From Caldilineaceae bacterium SB0664_bin_27 (GTDB lineage Bacteria; Chloroflexota; Anaerolineae; Caldilineales; Caldilineaceae): 64,000 nucleotides of DNA. Below the pieces are notes generated by a model, which searched no databases, was not told the origin of the DNA, and was given only the letters and a program-made list of their open reading frames with translations. Numbering within the stretch: the first letter of the stretch is position 1; each line of letters starts with the position of its first letter. A program made the position numbers and the translations under genes. Where the stretch lies: positions 1 through 64,000 of the forward strand of contig VXRG01000097.1 in assembly GCA_009838625.1 (NCBI GenBank). Direction: 5' to 3'. Below, piece after piece: positions 17,973 through 26,236 of this stretch.

Positions 17973-19697
17973 CTAGCCGTCGAAGGACCAGCCTTCCAGA
18001 TTCGTCCACCAGTCCCGCTTCGCAGGCAGCGGATTGGACAGATCGGCCAGGCTTGTCACCACGCCCTGGTCGGTGATCTCAGGAATGCTTACACCGCCGT
18101 TGAACACCCAGACATTGTTGCCTACGTACAGTGGCGCGTGCGACGGGTTGTCGTTGAGAGTTCTCTGAAGATCGAAGTAGATCTCCTGACGGGCGGCCTG
18201 GTCTGTCAACTGGCCCGCCTCGATCACCTTCTCCTCAAAGTCGCCGCCTATCGCCTCGGAGTAGCCGTTGGCATTGCGGCCCTGGGTCGTCAGATGGAAC
18301 TTGAGGAACCCATCCGGATCGGGGAATGAACCGAAGCCAACCCGCACCGCGTCAAAGTCGTGCGTGTCGTAGAATCGCTCCACCCAGACCGAACTGTCCA
18401 TCTCCTCGATCTTGATCTTGAAGCCTGCCTCCTCCAGCATCTGCTTCTCCGCAGCAACCTGCGCTCGGGCCTCCTCGCTCTTCAGTGTGATCAGGTTGAC
18501 AGTGACCTCCTGGTCAAAGTCCCATCCTGCCTCATCCAGCAGGCTGCGGGCCAGATCGGCATCGTAGTCATACGGGTTCAGGTCATCGGGGATCGACCAG
18601 CCATGGATCAACGGAGAATTGTAGATCGTCCCGTTTCCGCCTTGGAAGACTTCGATAATCTTCTTCCTGTCCAGGGCATGCAGCCATGCCTGCCGCACCC
18701 GCTTATCCGCAAAGAAACCGCGCCGTAGGTTGAACGAATAAGCCGTAAACACCACACCGGTCGTGGCCACGACCTTGAAGTCACTGTTGTCAATGAACGA
18801 CTGCACGACCTCGGAGGAGCCGGTGTTGAGACCGCCCCAGGCGTTGAAGTGCGCCTCTCCCCGCTCCAGCGCGATCTGTCCCACGTCGGGCGAAGCGACG
18901 ATCTGCATGATGTAGCTGCCCAGCTTCGGCTTTCCCCAGTGCCAGTCGTCGTTGGCCTCCAGGCGGATATACTGGTCCGTCTGGTACTCCACAAACTTGA
19001 ACGGGCCGGACCCCAGCGGGTCTTCAAAGAAGAAGGACTGATTCTCCAGCGCGTCAGGCGCCACGTCGCCTAATACGTGCTTGGGAAGAATCGAATTGGT
19101 TGCCTGAAACAGAAAAAGCCCCGTCGGGTATGCGGTGGTGAACTGGATTGTCTTCTCGTCCACAACAGTTATTCCGGCTACACTGTCCGCCTCACCGTTG
19201 GAGTAAGCCTCGGCCCCCTCGATCATGGCCAGGTTGCTGACACTGCGCGACTTGGTCGCAGGATTCAGGTAGAGTTCGTACGTATAAAGTACGTCCTCGG
19301 CCGTAAAGTCAGTTCCGTCGTGCCACCTCGCATCCGGATGAATGTGGAACGTGTACTGCGTTGCGTCATCCGACGCCTCCCAGCTCTCGGCCATAATCGG
19401 CACAAAGCCGGTCTTGGGCACATTCTGCTGGATCAGCGGCGGCAGTACGCACTGGAAGAAATGCGCTTGGAAACCCTGCACCGCCGTAAGGGGATTGAAG
19501 CTGTTTATCGGCCCACCGTAAAGGCCGATCAGATTACCCCTCTGCATCTCTTCGGCAGCCGCCTCAGCCGCCGCCATCCCCGCGTCCGAATCCGATGCAA
19601 CCGGTGCGCACGCCGCCAGCGCCGCTGCACCGGCCGCCAGCGCGCTTGCCTTGAGAAACTCACGTCGGTTCACGCCTCGATCTCTGATAATTCGCAT
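17973..19697 (-). CDS. ABC transporter substrate-binding lipoprotein, family 5, Tat-type leader
   Basis: Binding protein (574 residues) of the minus-strand importer. The leader has twin arginines R11-R12 followed by E-F-L-K, then ends in LAAC (C30), so Tat export plus lipidation is likely. The mature part follows the family-5 pattern: 'SFNPLTAVQG' near the start, 'YTFHIHPDARWHDG', 'FTAEDVLYTYEL' and 'VRQAWLHALDR'. ATG at 19697 is chosen because GGAGGAG lies just upstream; an upstream in-frame start at 19730 has no such site. The gene is separated from the upstream DapA-family gene by 127 bases and from the downstream permease by a strong hairpin. Confidence 0.93.
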   Translation of the reverse strand: MRIIRDRGVNRREFLKASALAAGAAALAACAPVASDSDAGMAAAEAAAEEMQRGNLIGLYGGPINSFNPLTAVQGFQAHFFQCVLPPLIQQNVPKTGFVPIMAESWEASDDATQYTFHIHPDARWHDGTDFTAEDVLYTYELYLNPATKSRSVSNLAMIEGAEAYSNGEADSVAGITVVDEKTIQFTTAYPTGLFLFQATNSILPKHVLGDVAPDALENQSFFFEDPLGSGPFKFVEYQTDQYIRLEANDDWHWGKPKLGSYIMQIVASPDVGQIALERGEAHFNAWGGLNTGSSEVVQSFIDNSDFKVVATTGVVFTAYSFNLRRGFFADKRVRQAWLHALDRKKIIEVFQGGNGTIYNSPLIHGWSIPDDLNPYDYDADLARSLLDEAGWDFDQEVTVNLITLKSEEARAQVAAEKQMLEEAGFKIKIEEMDSSVWVERFYDTHDFDAVRVGFGSFPDPDGFLKFHLTTQGRNANGYSEAIGGDFEEKVIEAGQLTDQAARQEIYFDLQRTLNDNPSHAPLYVGNNVWVFNGGVSIPEITDQGVVTSLADLSNPLPAKRDWWTNLEGWSFDG

Positions 19698-19824
19698 GAA
19701 TCTCCTCCTGGAAAGTGAAAGAAACGTCACGGATACCGCTTAAGTAGCGAAGAAGAACGGTCAATGCTGGCGACAAGTGTCGGTCTCGCACCGCCAACTC
19801 TTCTCCTGGCAAGATTCTCGTTTC

Positions 19825-20736
19825 CTATCGGAACTTCAACTCCACAAACAGTTGCGACAACGCCTCCATCTGCTCGTCCGTCAACGAATGATATGGAGGT
19901 CTCCGCCAGCGCTGGGCTAACCCAAACAGCTCGTACGTACCGTGCACAGCCGCGTCAAAGCCGCCGACAACATTGAGAACATAGTTAAAATAAGGCATGT
20001 CGTATTCGACAATGATACGCGCGGCCGCACTCAAGTCCTCGTCCTGTACAGCCTGCCAGTAGGCCTGCGTAACCTGTGGCGCAAATGTAACGAATGTTGA
20101 CAGATAGCCGTCGCACCCATAGTGAATCAGGTCAAAATGGTTCTGCTTCTGTCCCCCCGAGATGATCGCCCAGTGGCCGTGCAACAGGAGCGCCATCTTG
20201 CGGGCGAAGACACCGACCAGATCGTCTTTGATCGCAACGACCCCCGGTACTTCGTCTCGCAGCCGTCGCAGCACTTCCAGCCCGAGTTCGTGCGATCGGC
20301 TGAACACATTCGTCACCACCATCACAGGGATCTCGGCAGCCGCCGCCGAGTAGTGCGCGACAAAGGTATCGGCCGTGCACGAGCTGGCCCAGTCCGGCGG
20401 CAGCACCATGAGAACGTCCGCCCCCACTTCGCGAGCATAACGACCGAATTCAACCGTCTTGCCTGTCCACCAGATACGGTCAGCCGCCACCACCGCGGCC
20501 CGCCCCGCCGTCTGTTCAGCCACCACCCTGGTCACCTCCGCCACCTCGTCGTCAGTGAGCAGAGAAAACAGACTGTCCCCGTATGTCAATAGCATCGTCG
20601 TGCTGCCGGCACTGATACCACAGTCCACCAGCCCCCGCAGGCTAACGTAGTCTATCTCGCCATCCTTCGTGAACGGCGTGTGAACCGACATGACGGGCCC
20701 GGATAGCAGAGAACTCAACTCTTGTGGAGAACGCAT
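19825..20736 (-). CDS. DapA/N-acetylneuraminate-lyase family aldolase-like protein
   Basis: TIM-barrel class I aldolase family (dihydrodipicolinate synthase, NAL, KDG aldolase and relatives), 303 residues. The Schiff-base lysine is visible as V-A-I-K170. The position usually occupied by the catalytic tyrosine of the Y-N-x-P-x-R motif reads T142-N-V-F-S-R, so true DapA activity is doubtful. The start at 20736 lies ten bases after the permease stop; an in-frame start at 20796 would overlap that gene. Placement inside a sugar/glycoside transporter cluster suggests retro-aldol cleavage or dehydration of a sugar acid rather than lysine synthesis (inference). Confidence 0.82.
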   Translation of the reverse strand: MRSPQELSSLLSGPVMSVHTPFTKDGEIDYVSLRGLVDCGISAGSTTMLLTYGDSLFSLLTDDEVAEVTRVVAEQTAGRAAVVAADRIWWTGKTVEFGRYAREVGADVLMVLPPDWASSCTADTFVAHYSAAAAEIPVMVVTNVFSRSHELGLEVLRRLRDEVPGVVAIKDDLVGVFARKMALLLHGHWAIISGGQKQNHFDLIHYGCDGYLSTFVTFAPQVTQAYWQAVQDEDLSAAARIIVEYDMPYFNYVLNVVGGFDAAVHGTYELFGLAQRWRRPPYHSLTDEQMEALSQLFVELKFR

Positions 20737-20746
20737 GCAATCAACC

Positions 20747-21709
20747 CTACTCGTGCCGTATGCGCGGATCTGCGACCGCATACAATATGTCCGCAATCAA
20801 ATTGCTGAATAGAACAAGGATTGCGGCGACAAACGTCAGCCCCATCAACACCGGATAGTCCCGTTTGGAAATGGCCTGAATCGCCATGCGCCCCATCCCC
20901 GGCCACTGAAACATGGTCTCGATAATGACTGTGCCGCCAAAGAGAATCGGCAGGCGCAACGTCACAATTGTAATGACCGGCAGCAGAGCGTTTCGCAGCG
21001 CGTGCCCGATTACGACGCGAGTCTCTTTGAGACCCTTGGCGCGTGCAGTGGTCACATACTCTTGCCCCAGTATCTCCAACATGCCCGATCGCATATAACG
21101 GGTTAAGCCGGCAGTCAGGTCGAGCGAGAGAATCACGCCCGGAAGTACCAAATGATGCAGATTGTCCAACAGAGGGGGCGGTGCGTCGAACGCGACCGAA
21201 CGCATGCCAAACGTCGGAAACCATTCCAACTTAAGTGCAAAAACATAGAGGGCAAGCAGCGCCAGAAAGAAGGACGGGATCGAAATGGAAAACAGTGCAA
21301 ACAGAGTCAGGACATAGTCCCAGATCGTATACTGCTTGAGTGCGGCAAGTACACCCAGGCTGATGCCCAGCACCGAAGAAGCGACAAGCGCAAATCCCAT
21401 CAGCTCCAGAGTGGCCGGCAGTCGCACTGCAATCCTGCGCAATACCGGCTCACCCGTCTGATACGAGTAGCCGAAGTTGCCTTGCGCCAGTTGACCTAGC
21501 CAGATTACATAGCGCACAATTACAGGTTTGTTGAGGCCCATCTCCTCCTTCAAACGTTCAAGGTTCGCCGCCGACATCTCCTCTTCCGGGTCAATCATGG
21601 CCTGCACCGGATCGCCGGGCGCGGCGTTTATGAAGCTGAACGTAATCAGTGTGATGCCCAGAATCAAGGGAATCGCCAGCAGCAGCCTGTTGGCAATGTA
21701 TGTAGCCAT
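20747..21709 (-). CDS. ABC transporter permease, DppB/OppB type
   Basis: First permease subunit of the minus-strand importer, 320 residues. The N-terminal helix 'RLLLAIPLILGITLITFSFI' is followed by the family motif 'AAPGDPV', a region with 'LGQLAQGNFGYSY', and the ATPase loop 'ARAKGLKETRV'. It ends 'DILYAVADPRIRHE'. ATG at 21709 shares one base with the TGA of the upstream hydrolase-like gene (TGATG), a classic coupling arrangement; an alternative ATG at 21721 would overlap by 13 bases. The DapA-family gene and the binding protein separate it from its DppC-type partner. Confidence 0.92.
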   Translation of the reverse strand: MATYIANRLLLAIPLILGITLITFSFINAAPGDPVQAMIDPEEEMSAANLERLKEEMGLNKPVIVRYVIWLGQLAQGNFGYSYQTGEPVLRRIAVRLPATLELMGFALVASSVLGISLGVLAALKQYTIWDYVLTLFALFSISIPSFFLALLALYVFALKLEWFPTFGMRSVAFDAPPPLLDNLHHLVLPGVILSLDLTAGLTRYMRSGMLEILGQEYVTTARAKGLKETRVVIGHALRNALLPVITIVTLRLPILFGGTVIIETMFQWPGMGRMAIQAISKRDYPVLMGLTFVAAILVLFSNLIADILYAVADPRIRHE

Positions 21710-23373
21710 CAATAAGCCCAATGCGGCGGATACTTGTCCAGCACATAGCCGCCAACGCTCCGAAGGGGAACGGTCCGGAAGAGCTGTCCACCTCCGTCAT
21801 CCCAGCTCTCCAACCGGTCTCTGTGCCCCAGTCGCCGTATCATGCTCCACTCTTTCAGCCTCTGATGACGCCCATTCGTATCCCAGAAACACAGACCGTC
21901 TGCCCCTGCCGCGTAGTACTGGAGTGCCCGCACGCGGAAATCCTCCGGAGGCATCGTTCGCGGCATAATCTCAGGATAGTACTGGACTGTCGAATTGGCT
22001 GTCAGCAGCCCAAAATAGTCGACGTCGATTTCCTCATCCCGCCATGGATAGGAGATCAAATTGTCAATCAAGCCGCCCTCAACCCAGGCTGGAATGTCCA
22101 GTCCATAGAAAAGGTTGCTCTCGGCATTATTCAGGACATGAGCCGAAATCTCTAGCGGTCGCCCTCGCGCCTCGCCTAACTCTGCCATTTCCCGACGTAG
22201 TTCCGCCATGAACTCCGTCATCACTCTCGCCCGGTAACGCAGATACCGCTCGTCATCCTCCGCCAGTTCCCTCGCGTCGAGACCGGTCTCCTCCCTGAAA
22301 CCCTCGACCAGCGGTTCTTCGTACAGCAAGAAAGGCGCACCGCGATTGAAGATCGGATTGACGCCGTCAATGTCGTAGCGCGTGGCCAGTTCACGAAAGA
22401 CTGCCAGCACCAGTTCGCGTACCTCTGGGAAAGCGTAACTCATCCGCGCGATCTCACGGCCGTCAAGATCTACACAGCGCCACTCCGGGTGCTGCGCGTA
22501 GAAGTCGCCCGTAAAGTAGTCCTCAAACGGAGGGCAACACTGAAACGCCTCCATTCGCTGGCTGATGTGGACCTCCAAACCGACGTTGTGCCCGTACTCC
22601 ACCACCGTCTCAATCGTGTCGATGCCCAGCCCCGCCAGAATCTGCATCGACTCCGCGATATAACGGTCGCCCACCCTGGGAAAGTCTCTCGTCTTGCTTC
22701 CGGTCAAGCTGCCGATTGCCGAAGGATAAGTTAGAACGTCGCCGCCTGCTCCCGGGCACCAGAACATCTTCCCGAAGTCGGTATCTCGGAATGGCTCGAG
22801 AAACTCCCAGATCTCCTCGCGGCTCGTTGGTCGGAAGCGCGCGAAATCGCTGAAACCATCGTTCATGCAAATGAGCCGCCTGTGGTCTGCATCGGCACGG
22901 TCGGACTGAAGCCGTGCTACCTCCTCCTCGTCAAGAGGATCTAGCTTTACATAGGCAATGTAGGCCGGATGTGACAGACCCGCCGACTGTTGGGCCAGGA
23001 CCAGGTCCTGGCCGGTAAGGTCGGCTGTCTTCCAAAACCGTTCGTCAAGAGAGTAGTTGTCGGCGAACTTCCCTGGCTCACTCTCGCGGTTCACTTTGAT
23101 GAAGGAACTGTCGCCGGACAGTCTGACGCGTACCAGATCCTCGGTCCAATTGCTCCACAAACCCAGGTAGATCCTGTGCCATCCCGATACGCCAAGCGGG
23201 ATGGTGACAGGCGGCGCTTCTGTTTCCGGGCCGGCAATCAGCATATTGCCGCTGAACTCCTGCGTCTCGTAGGGAACAACCTGCCAGTGGTATTTCCGCC
23301 TCTCGCTGGATAGAGCGAGTTGAGGCAAACCTAGGCCCAAGTCGGTCAGGTAGATCGGCTCAAGTGCAGACAT
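21709..23373 (-). CDS. Putative glycoside-hydrolase-like TIM-barrel protein, copy 2
   Basis: First gene of the minus-strand cluster, 554 residues, paralogous over its full length to the protein at 15234-16970. It has the N-terminal beta-rich region (about 1-150, 'HWQVVPYETQEFSGN') and a barrel region with 'DFGKMFWCPGAGG', 'YAFPEVRELVLAVFRELA', 'PLVEGF', 'MPRTMPPEDF' and 'CFWDTNG'. No export signal is seen. GGGAGGAG at 23380-23387 (minus strand) precedes the ATG. Having one copy at each end of the cluster suggests two related linkages, or a pair acting in sequence on the imported compound. The catalytic residues cannot be assigned by eye. Confidence 0.72.
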   Translation of the reverse strand: MSALEPIYLTDLGLGLPQLALSSERRKYHWQVVPYETQEFSGNMLIAGPETEAPPVTIPLGVSGWHRIYLGLWSNWTEDLVRVRLSGDSSFIKVNRESEPGKFADNYSLDERFWKTADLTGQDLVLAQQSAGLSHPAYIAYVKLDPLDEEEVARLQSDRADADHRRLICMNDGFSDFARFRPTSREEIWEFLEPFRDTDFGKMFWCPGAGGDVLTYPSAIGSLTGSKTRDFPRVGDRYIAESMQILAGLGIDTIETVVEYGHNVGLEVHISQRMEAFQCCPPFEDYFTGDFYAQHPEWRCVDLDGREIARMSYAFPEVRELVLAVFRELATRYDIDGVNPIFNRGAPFLLYEEPLVEGFREETGLDARELAEDDERYLRYRARVMTEFMAELRREMAELGEARGRPLEISAHVLNNAESNLFYGLDIPAWVEGGLIDNLISYPWRDEEIDVDYFGLLTANSTVQYYPEIMPRTMPPEDFRVRALQYYAAGADGLCFWDTNGRHQRLKEWSMIRRLGHRDRLESWDDGGGQLFRTVPLRSVGGYVLDKYPPHWAY

Positions 23374-23930
23374 ATGAGGCTCCTCCCGAAGCTTTTGGCG
23401 AATCGGATTTCGAGGATCCAGAGGAGTGGCGACGTTAAAGCAAGAGCGGGCGCCGTCCGCTCAGAATATAAACTACCTTGCAGGAAAAGTGCAACCCGAA
23501 TTTTTTTGGCTGCGATCCGCTGACCGAGAGGTGGTTGCGAAACAGCGGTGGAGAACAGTCAAACTGTGCATTTTGCCGCATTATTTGGGTCGAGGGCGAA
23601 CAGTTTGAGCTTGCCGGGCAAAACTCCGTTGCCAATTCAGTGTGCGTTGCGCTCGAATGCATTTTCCTCATATTCAATGTACATTTCGAGCGTCTCCTTG
23701 GAAAGGGACGTAGAACTTCTGCCATAAACTGTCGGCACTTCTCCTTGCAGGCATCCTGAGTCTGTAACCAATCTGTCAACCCTGATCCAAATTAAGTCAA
23801 ACTTGGTGGTGAGCTATTAGGGACGCATCCTCTGTAGGCAACTCAGAGGGGCCTGACCGAAGTATGGACAAAAAAAAGTCATACGAAAGTTAACCCAGTG
23901 CTGGTATTAGGCCCCATGTAGATGTCTTAT
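23374..23930. other. Gene-poor stretch upstream of the minus-strand cluster
   Basis: Apart from the ribosome-binding site and a possible promoter for the minus-strand cluster near its left edge, I see no gene. Short open frames on both strands (60-114 codons) have no ribosome-binding sites and no recognisable motifs. Base composition is more AT-rich than in the genes around it. Confidence 0.5.
23465..23494 (-). promoter_or_regulatory. Weak candidate promoter of the minus-strand cluster
   Basis: On the minus strand TTGCAC (23494-23489) and TATATT (23470-23465) are 18 bases apart and lie about 90 bases upstream of the first gene start. The -10 box matches five of six positions; the -35 match is poor. 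Confidence 0.3.
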
Positions 23931-23931
23931 G

Positions 23932-23945
23932 TCTTACACACCTCA
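23932..23945. repeat. Tandem ATGTCTT heptamers upstream of the candidate RNA promoter
   Basis: Two head-to-tail ATGTCTT units (23932-23938 and 23939-23945) end eight bases before the candidate -35 box. Position and tandem arrangement are compatible with a regulator site, but the unit is short and may be chance. Confidence 0.4.
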
Positions 23946-23953
23946 TCTCGATT

Positions 23954-23981
23954 TTGGGATTCTCACAAACTGTGCCATAAT
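23954..23981 (+). promoter_or_regulatory. Candidate promoter for a structured RNA
   Basis: TTGGGA (23954-23959) and CATAAT (23976-23981) are 16 bases apart, matching four and five of six sigma70 positions. Transcription would begin near 23988, exactly at the 5' edge of the structured element. Confidence 0.45.
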
Positions 23982-23986
23982 ACATA

Positions 23987-24103
23987 TGCCATTGTTACAC
24001 TTTTACAGTTAGAACTGGATGGAGCATTGTGCCCCCTTGCCCTGTAATGCGTGTAACTATGGCACCTGCACTCCATTCAGTCAGCAAGGGGGCGCCTCTT
24101 TTT
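23987..24103 (+). ncRNA. Candidate structured non-coding RNA with pseudoknot/terminator
   Basis: Bases 23987-24000 pair with 24051-24064 (13 of 14), continued inward by TTACAG 24003-24008 with CTGTAA 24042-24047. The loop of this stem contains 24029-24040, which pairs with 24084-24095 (12 pairs, one wobble), followed by a T run at 24099-24103. The second pairing crosses the first without sharing bases, so an H-type pseudoknot ending in a terminator-like hairpin can form. A promoter lies just upstream. There is no downstream plus-strand gene for about 2.1 kb, so a free-standing small RNA is more likely than a leader. A miniature inverted-repeat element is the alternative. No known RNA family was recognised. 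Confidence 0.45.
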
Positions 24104-24505
24104 CCCGCCGCTTTCAACTAGATTCCCTGGCGCCAGCCCAGTCTGCTGTCACCGCTCCCCGAAACGCCAGTTGTTGAACATTCCTGGCCTTTTTGGCCAA
24201 AAGTATGGTTGAACTCGTACGGCAAACTGCCCTCGCGGCCACCCACAATTGACGCGGCCGGTAGCACTCTACCGCAAGTTTGCAGACATGTTGAGCCCTC
24301 AGGATTGGTCTAAAGGTGATGAGTCCCATGAAGTTCAGGACTGAACACGATCCACCTAATGCGAGGAAAGGAGCTAATTCAGTTTATCGGAATGCTGGGA
24401 ATGCACTGAATCGTTGAAGGGTGTTTGCGTGAAAAAAGGTCCATGCGCTTTCGATTGAATCGTCCGCGCATGACCCCGGGAGGATCCATTTGACCTCCTT
24501 TTCTT
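24104..24505. other. Gene-free stretch downstream of the candidate RNA
   Basis: No convincing gene, tRNA or repeat was seen. A 12-bp palindrome TTTTGGCCAAAA occurs near 24190. The short reading frames present have no ribosome-binding site or motif. Confidence 0.4.
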
Positions 24506-24528
24506 AGGCCAAAGGGGGGGGGTGGCCT
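24506..24528 (-). terminator. Short hairpin after alcohol dehydrogenase gene, with G9 tract
   Basis: AGGCCA (24506-24511) pairs with TGGCCT (24523-24528), one base past the stop codon of the minus-strand gene. The loop contains nine consecutive G on the plus strand (24514-24522). No U-run follows on the minus strand, so termination would be weak. Confidence 0.4.
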
Positions 24529-24529
24529 C

Positions 24530-25597
24530 TTAATCAAATACCAGCACTGATCGTGCGACTTTGCCTGCCTTCATGTCAGCAAACGCCTCGTTGATCTCAT
24601 CCAGCGGCCTGTAGCGCGAAATCAGCTCGTCCAGCTTGATCTTGCCTTGCTTATAAAGTTCCAGAATCCACAAGAAGTCAACGCGCGGCCTTGCCGCGCC
24701 GTGGAAGGCCCCCATCAATGTCCTGTCCTCGAGCAAGTGCCACCCCTCCACCGAAACATCCTGACCTGTCGGCTGCACACCCACCACGACCGCCGTGCCG
24801 GTCATCCGCACTGAATCGATCGCCTGTCTCACAATCGCGGGAAATCCAACCACTTCAAACGCATAATCCGCCCCTCCGCCTGTGATCTCGGCGATTCGCT
24901 GAACCGGGTCCTCCTTTGCGCTGTTAATAAAGTGCGTCGCTCCCATCTGTTCCGCCAGTTCCAGCTTGTAGTCCACTGTATCAACTGCGATAATCTTGCC
25001 GGCCGCGGCCAGCACACCTCCCTGGATCACGTTGAGCCCCACGCCCCCGCAGCCAAACACCGCCATCGACGCCCCAGTCTCTACCTGCGCTCGGTTCACC
25101 ACCGCACCGATCCCGGTGATCACCCCGCAGCTGATCAAGCACGCCTGCTCGAGTTGTGTGTCATCCGGCACCTTCACACAAGCGTCCGCCAGCGCCAGTG
25201 TCTGCTCCACAAAAGTCGGCCGAACGTGATAAATGGGCTCGCCGTCTTGCCTATACCGGCTCACCGGCTCCATGCGGTGCGTCTCACATAGCGCCGGCCT
25301 TCCATTCGTGCAGTTCCGGCAGCTCCCACACATTGCATCCAGCGAAAGAATGATCTTATCGCCCGGCGCAAAGTCTCGCACACCCTCACCCACCGCCCGC
25401 ACCACACCGGCCCCCTCATGGCCCAGCAGCCACGGCAGGCGCTTCGGGGTTCTGTGGTCAGTAACATAATGGTAATCGCTGTGGCACACACCGGCCCCCA
25501 CGATATCCAGCAACACCTCCCCGAACTCTGGCTCCTCCAGCTCAACATCCTTCACCGCCACAGGCGCGTGCGCCTCGTACATGATCGCAGCCTTCAT
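24530..25597 (-). CDS. Zinc-dependent alcohol dehydrogenase (medium-chain, class III-like)
   Basis: NAD(P)-dependent oxidation of an alcohol, 355 residues. Catalytic zinc ligands are visible as C38 (G-V-C-H-S-D), H60-E61 and C157. The structural zinc site is C90, C93, C96 and C104. The cofactor fold has G-C-G-G-V-G (182-187). Overall it resembles the class III/AdhC branch that includes formaldehyde-linked and NDMA-dependent enzymes. The ATG at 25597 follows a GAAGGAG site. It is flanked by gene-poor regions on both sides and is probably transcribed alone. If the demethylation cluster elsewhere in the window releases formaldehyde, this enzyme is one candidate for handling it (inference). Confidence 0.9.
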   Translation of the reverse strand: MKAAIMYEAHAPVAVKDVELEEPEFGEVLLDIVGAGVCHSDYHYVTDHRTPKRLPWLLGHEGAGVVRAVGEGVRDFAPGDKIILSLDAMCGSCRNCTNGRPALCETHRMEPVSRYRQDGEPIYHVRPTFVEQTLALADACVKVPDDTQLEQACLISCGVITGIGAVVNRAQVETGASMAVFGCGGVGLNVIQGGVLAAAGKIIAVDTVDYKLELAEQMGATHFINSAKEDPVQRIAEITGGGADYAFEVVGFPAIVRQAIDSVRMTGTAVVVGVQPTGQDVSVEGWHLLEDRTLMGAFHGAARPRVDFLWILELYKQGKIKLDELISRYRPLDEINEAFADMKAGKVARSVLVFD

Positions 25598-26236
25598 CGT
25601 TTCTCTCCTTCAAGGTCTTCGTGTTCGACTGAAATCCTGGAGTCAACCATCGCGCACGAAACTTACTACGAATTCCTCAATGAGTAAAGCCTGAAAAGCC
25701 GAGGCGCCTTACCTCAGGAAAGACTCGTAGACTCCGCTTGCCGCGACCTGGATTCTGTCAACAGGATTCCGCGAACACAGCTACCTGCAAAACTGGTAGT
25801 GCCGCTCTGTCCGAGTGCCCCTGTTCCCACCAGGCTGCGAAGCCCGCACTTCTACCCGTAAAACCCCGAGCAGCTTACCGTTTTGGCCAGCTCGTTAGGG
25901 TCACCAACTTCATCCGTGCTAAAGTAGATCCAAGGTAGCCTCTCAAGCCCAGGACAGACTTCCTTCCCCACCAAATACAGGACCCTTGCGTAAGGCACCG
26001 GAAACTGTTTCTAGTTAAACGTTCCCAACCCGCCCCACCTTTCTGGACCTAGTGCAGCCGTGCGAAAACACGACGTCGGCGTTTTCCTCGACACAAACAC
26101 AACACCTTGGTTCCGGGTCTAATGAAGCTTAGTCGCACAGTTCGGCCTGGACCTGGCCTGAACGGAGTTCTCGTCATCCTGGCCTCCATGAAACCTGGCA
26201 GCCAGTCCCTCACACCAAACCACTAAAGGAGCCAAA
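25598..26236. other. Intergenic region between divergent dehydrogenase genes
   Basis: About 640 bases between a leftward and a rightward gene, expected to hold both promoters; no strong consensus promoter stands out. Short open frames have no ribosome-binding sites. A rough palindrome, GAAAAC (26064-26069), CGACGTCG (26071-26078), GTTTTC (26081-26086), lies 150 bases before the rightward gene and could be an operator. Confidence 0.4.

Noticed and set aside
19825-20736. Assignment of the DapA-family gene as lysine-pathway dapA or sialic-acid lyase nanA
   Set aside because: The catalytic tyrosine is replaced and the context is an importer cluster without other lysine or sialic-acid genes.
23435-23779. 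114-codon minus-strand frame in the gene-poor region
   Set aside because: No ribosome-binding site, no recognisable domain and atypical composition.
25738-25938. Short frame upstream of the Gfo/Idh/MocA gene
   Set aside because: Sixty-six codons without initiation signals or motif.
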